64,000 nucleotides of DNA from Pseudomonas syringae (GTDB taxonomy: Bacteria; Pseudomonadota; Gammaproteobacteria; Pseudomonadales; Pseudomonadaceae). Below the pieces are notes generated by a model. The model made no database searches, had not been told where the DNA came from, and saw only the letters and a program-made list of their open reading frames with translations. This document shows, piece after piece, positions 63,023 through 64,000 of the stretch; position 1 is the stretch's first letter, and every line of letters begins with the position of its first letter. Location of the stretch: assembly GCF_023278085.1 (NCBI RefSeq), contig NZ_CP066265.1, positions 2,386,501 through 2,450,500 on the forward strand. Direction: 5' to 3'. Made by a program: the position numbers and the translations under genes.

Positions 63023-64000
63023 GTGGATTTTGTTGTCGATTACGCAAGTTTTCTGGCCAAGACCGTGACGCTGGTGATTGCCATCGTTGTGGTGCTGGTT
63101 GCCATTGCGTCCCTGCGCGGCAAGGGCCGTCGCAAATCAGCCGGCCAGTTGCAGGTCACGCGCCTTAATGACTTCTACAAAGGCCTGCGTGATCGTCTTG
63201 AGCAATCGCTGCTGGACAAAGACCGCCTCAAAGCGCTGCGCAAGGAACAGGGCAAGGCGCTGAAGAAGGAGAAAAAGCTGGCCGAGCCGAAGTCCCGCGT
63301 CTACGTGCTGGATTTCGACGGTGACATCAAGGCGTCTGCCACTGAAAGCATGCGCCACGAGATCACCGCGCTGCTGACGCTCGCCACTGACAAGGACGAA
63401 GTGGTTCTGCGTCTGGAAAGCGGCGGCGGCATGGTCCACAGCTACGGCCTGGCGTCTTCGCAACTGGCGCGTATACGTCAGGCGGGCATTCCGCTGACCG
63501 TGTGCATCGACAAGGTGGCTGCCAGCGGCGGTTACATGATGGCCTGCATCGGCACCAAGATCATCAGCGCTCCTTTCGCGATTCTCGGCTCGATCGGCGT
63601 CGTGGCGCAGTTGCCGAACGTAATCGCCTGTTGAAAAAGCACGATATTGATTTCGAAGTGCTGACGGCGGGTGAGTACAAGCGCACGCTGACCGTGTTTG
63701 GCGAAAACACCGAAAAGGGCCGTGAGAAATTCCAGCAGGATCTGGACATCACCCACGACCTGTTCAAGAACTTCGTTGCCAGCTACCGCCCGCAACTCTC
63801 CATCGATGAAGTGGCGACTGGCGAAGTGTGGTTGGGCATGGCGGCGATCGACAAACTGCTGGTCGACGAGTTGAAGACCAGTGACGAGTACCTGGCCGAG
63901 CGCGCCAAAGAAGCGGACGTGTTCCACTTGCACTATGTTCAGCGCAAAAGCCTGCAGGAACGCATGGGGATGGCCGCTGCCACTTCAGTGGATCAGATGG
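63023..64000 (+). pseudogene. sohB: Probable protease SohB, broken by a one-base frameshift (3' end beyond window)
   Basis: Membrane-anchored S49 peptidase. The first frame runs from GTG 63023 to a stop at 63634 and encodes a membrane span (VTLVIAIVVVLVAIASL), then a domain with RLESGGGMVHSYGLA and the catalytic Ser168 in KVAASGGYMMA. Near 63620 the protein turns from QLPNV into IAC and stops. From base 63622, in another frame, the family sequence resumes as NRLLKKHDIDFEVLTAGEYK and continues open to the window end, including the catalytic Lys in AGEYK. One missing base between 63621 and 63622 would restore it, so the gene is disrupted or carries a sequencing error. Confidence 0.88.

Overview
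The window is chromosomal DNA of a fluorescent pseudomonad, most likely a plant-associated member of the Pseudomonas syringae complex. Three things support this: a harpin/lytic-transglycosylase protein of the HopP1 type that follows a good HrpL 'hrp box', a complete Pseudomonas-type mannitol operon (mtlEFGKDYZ with mtlR), and the general gene content (PbpG, NhaR, CobF, PuuB-like oxidase, fdhA). Species assignment rests on recognition of families, not on a database search.

Layout. 1-8.8 kb: a leftward catabolic cluster made of an ABC polyamine/opine-type uptake system (cut by the window edge), a RibB-type flavin precursor enzyme, a DUF1330 protein, a Nudix hydrolase, a GntR/FCD repressor, and an operon of DUF1185 protein, alpha/beta hydrolase, aldehyde dehydrogenase and flavin reductase. 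Three copies of a TGGTATACCA-type palindrome mark it as one regulon. The combination suggests a two-component flavin-dependent oxygenase pathway whose oxygenase lies outside the window. 9-16.9 kb: formaldehyde-dehydrogenase-like enzyme, SDR, HopP1, a small iron-permease-like protein, a second aldehyde dehydrogenase, PbpG and small proteins. 17-25.3 kb: housekeeping and transport genes (AroE-like, YceH, MFS, NhaR, TerC, a degenerate C39-like lipoprotein, PuuB-like oxidase). 25.4-25.9 kb: two tandem tRNA-Val(GAC) genes. 26-33 kb: oxidoreductases, Nudix, a GAF-GAF-GGDEF-EAL protein and an unknown 184-residue protein behind a textbook sigma-54 promoter. 33-42.6 kb: mannitol uptake and catabolism. 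42.7-55.7 kb: cobF, a glycosyltransferase and a dense signalling block (three hybrid kinases, two stand-alone receivers, CheR, CheB and a double-domain KaiC-like ATPase). 55.9-64 kb: crotonase, NudC, TSUP permease, Gfo/Idh/MocA oxidoreductase, SDR plus aminoglycoside-phosphotransferase-like kinase, SCP2 protein, histidine phosphatase, and a sohB gene broken by an apparent one-base deletion.

How the parts work together. The left cluster imports a small cationic or N-containing compound, supplies reduced flavin and oxidises an aldehyde intermediate. The mtl operon brings in polyols and feeds fructose and xylulose into central metabolism. The signalling block carries CheR and CheB without any chemoreceptor, CheA or CheW, so it probably acts in a stress or surface-lifestyle phosphorelay rather than in flagellar chemotaxis. 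No insertion sequence, prophage, CRISPR array or rRNA gene was seen.
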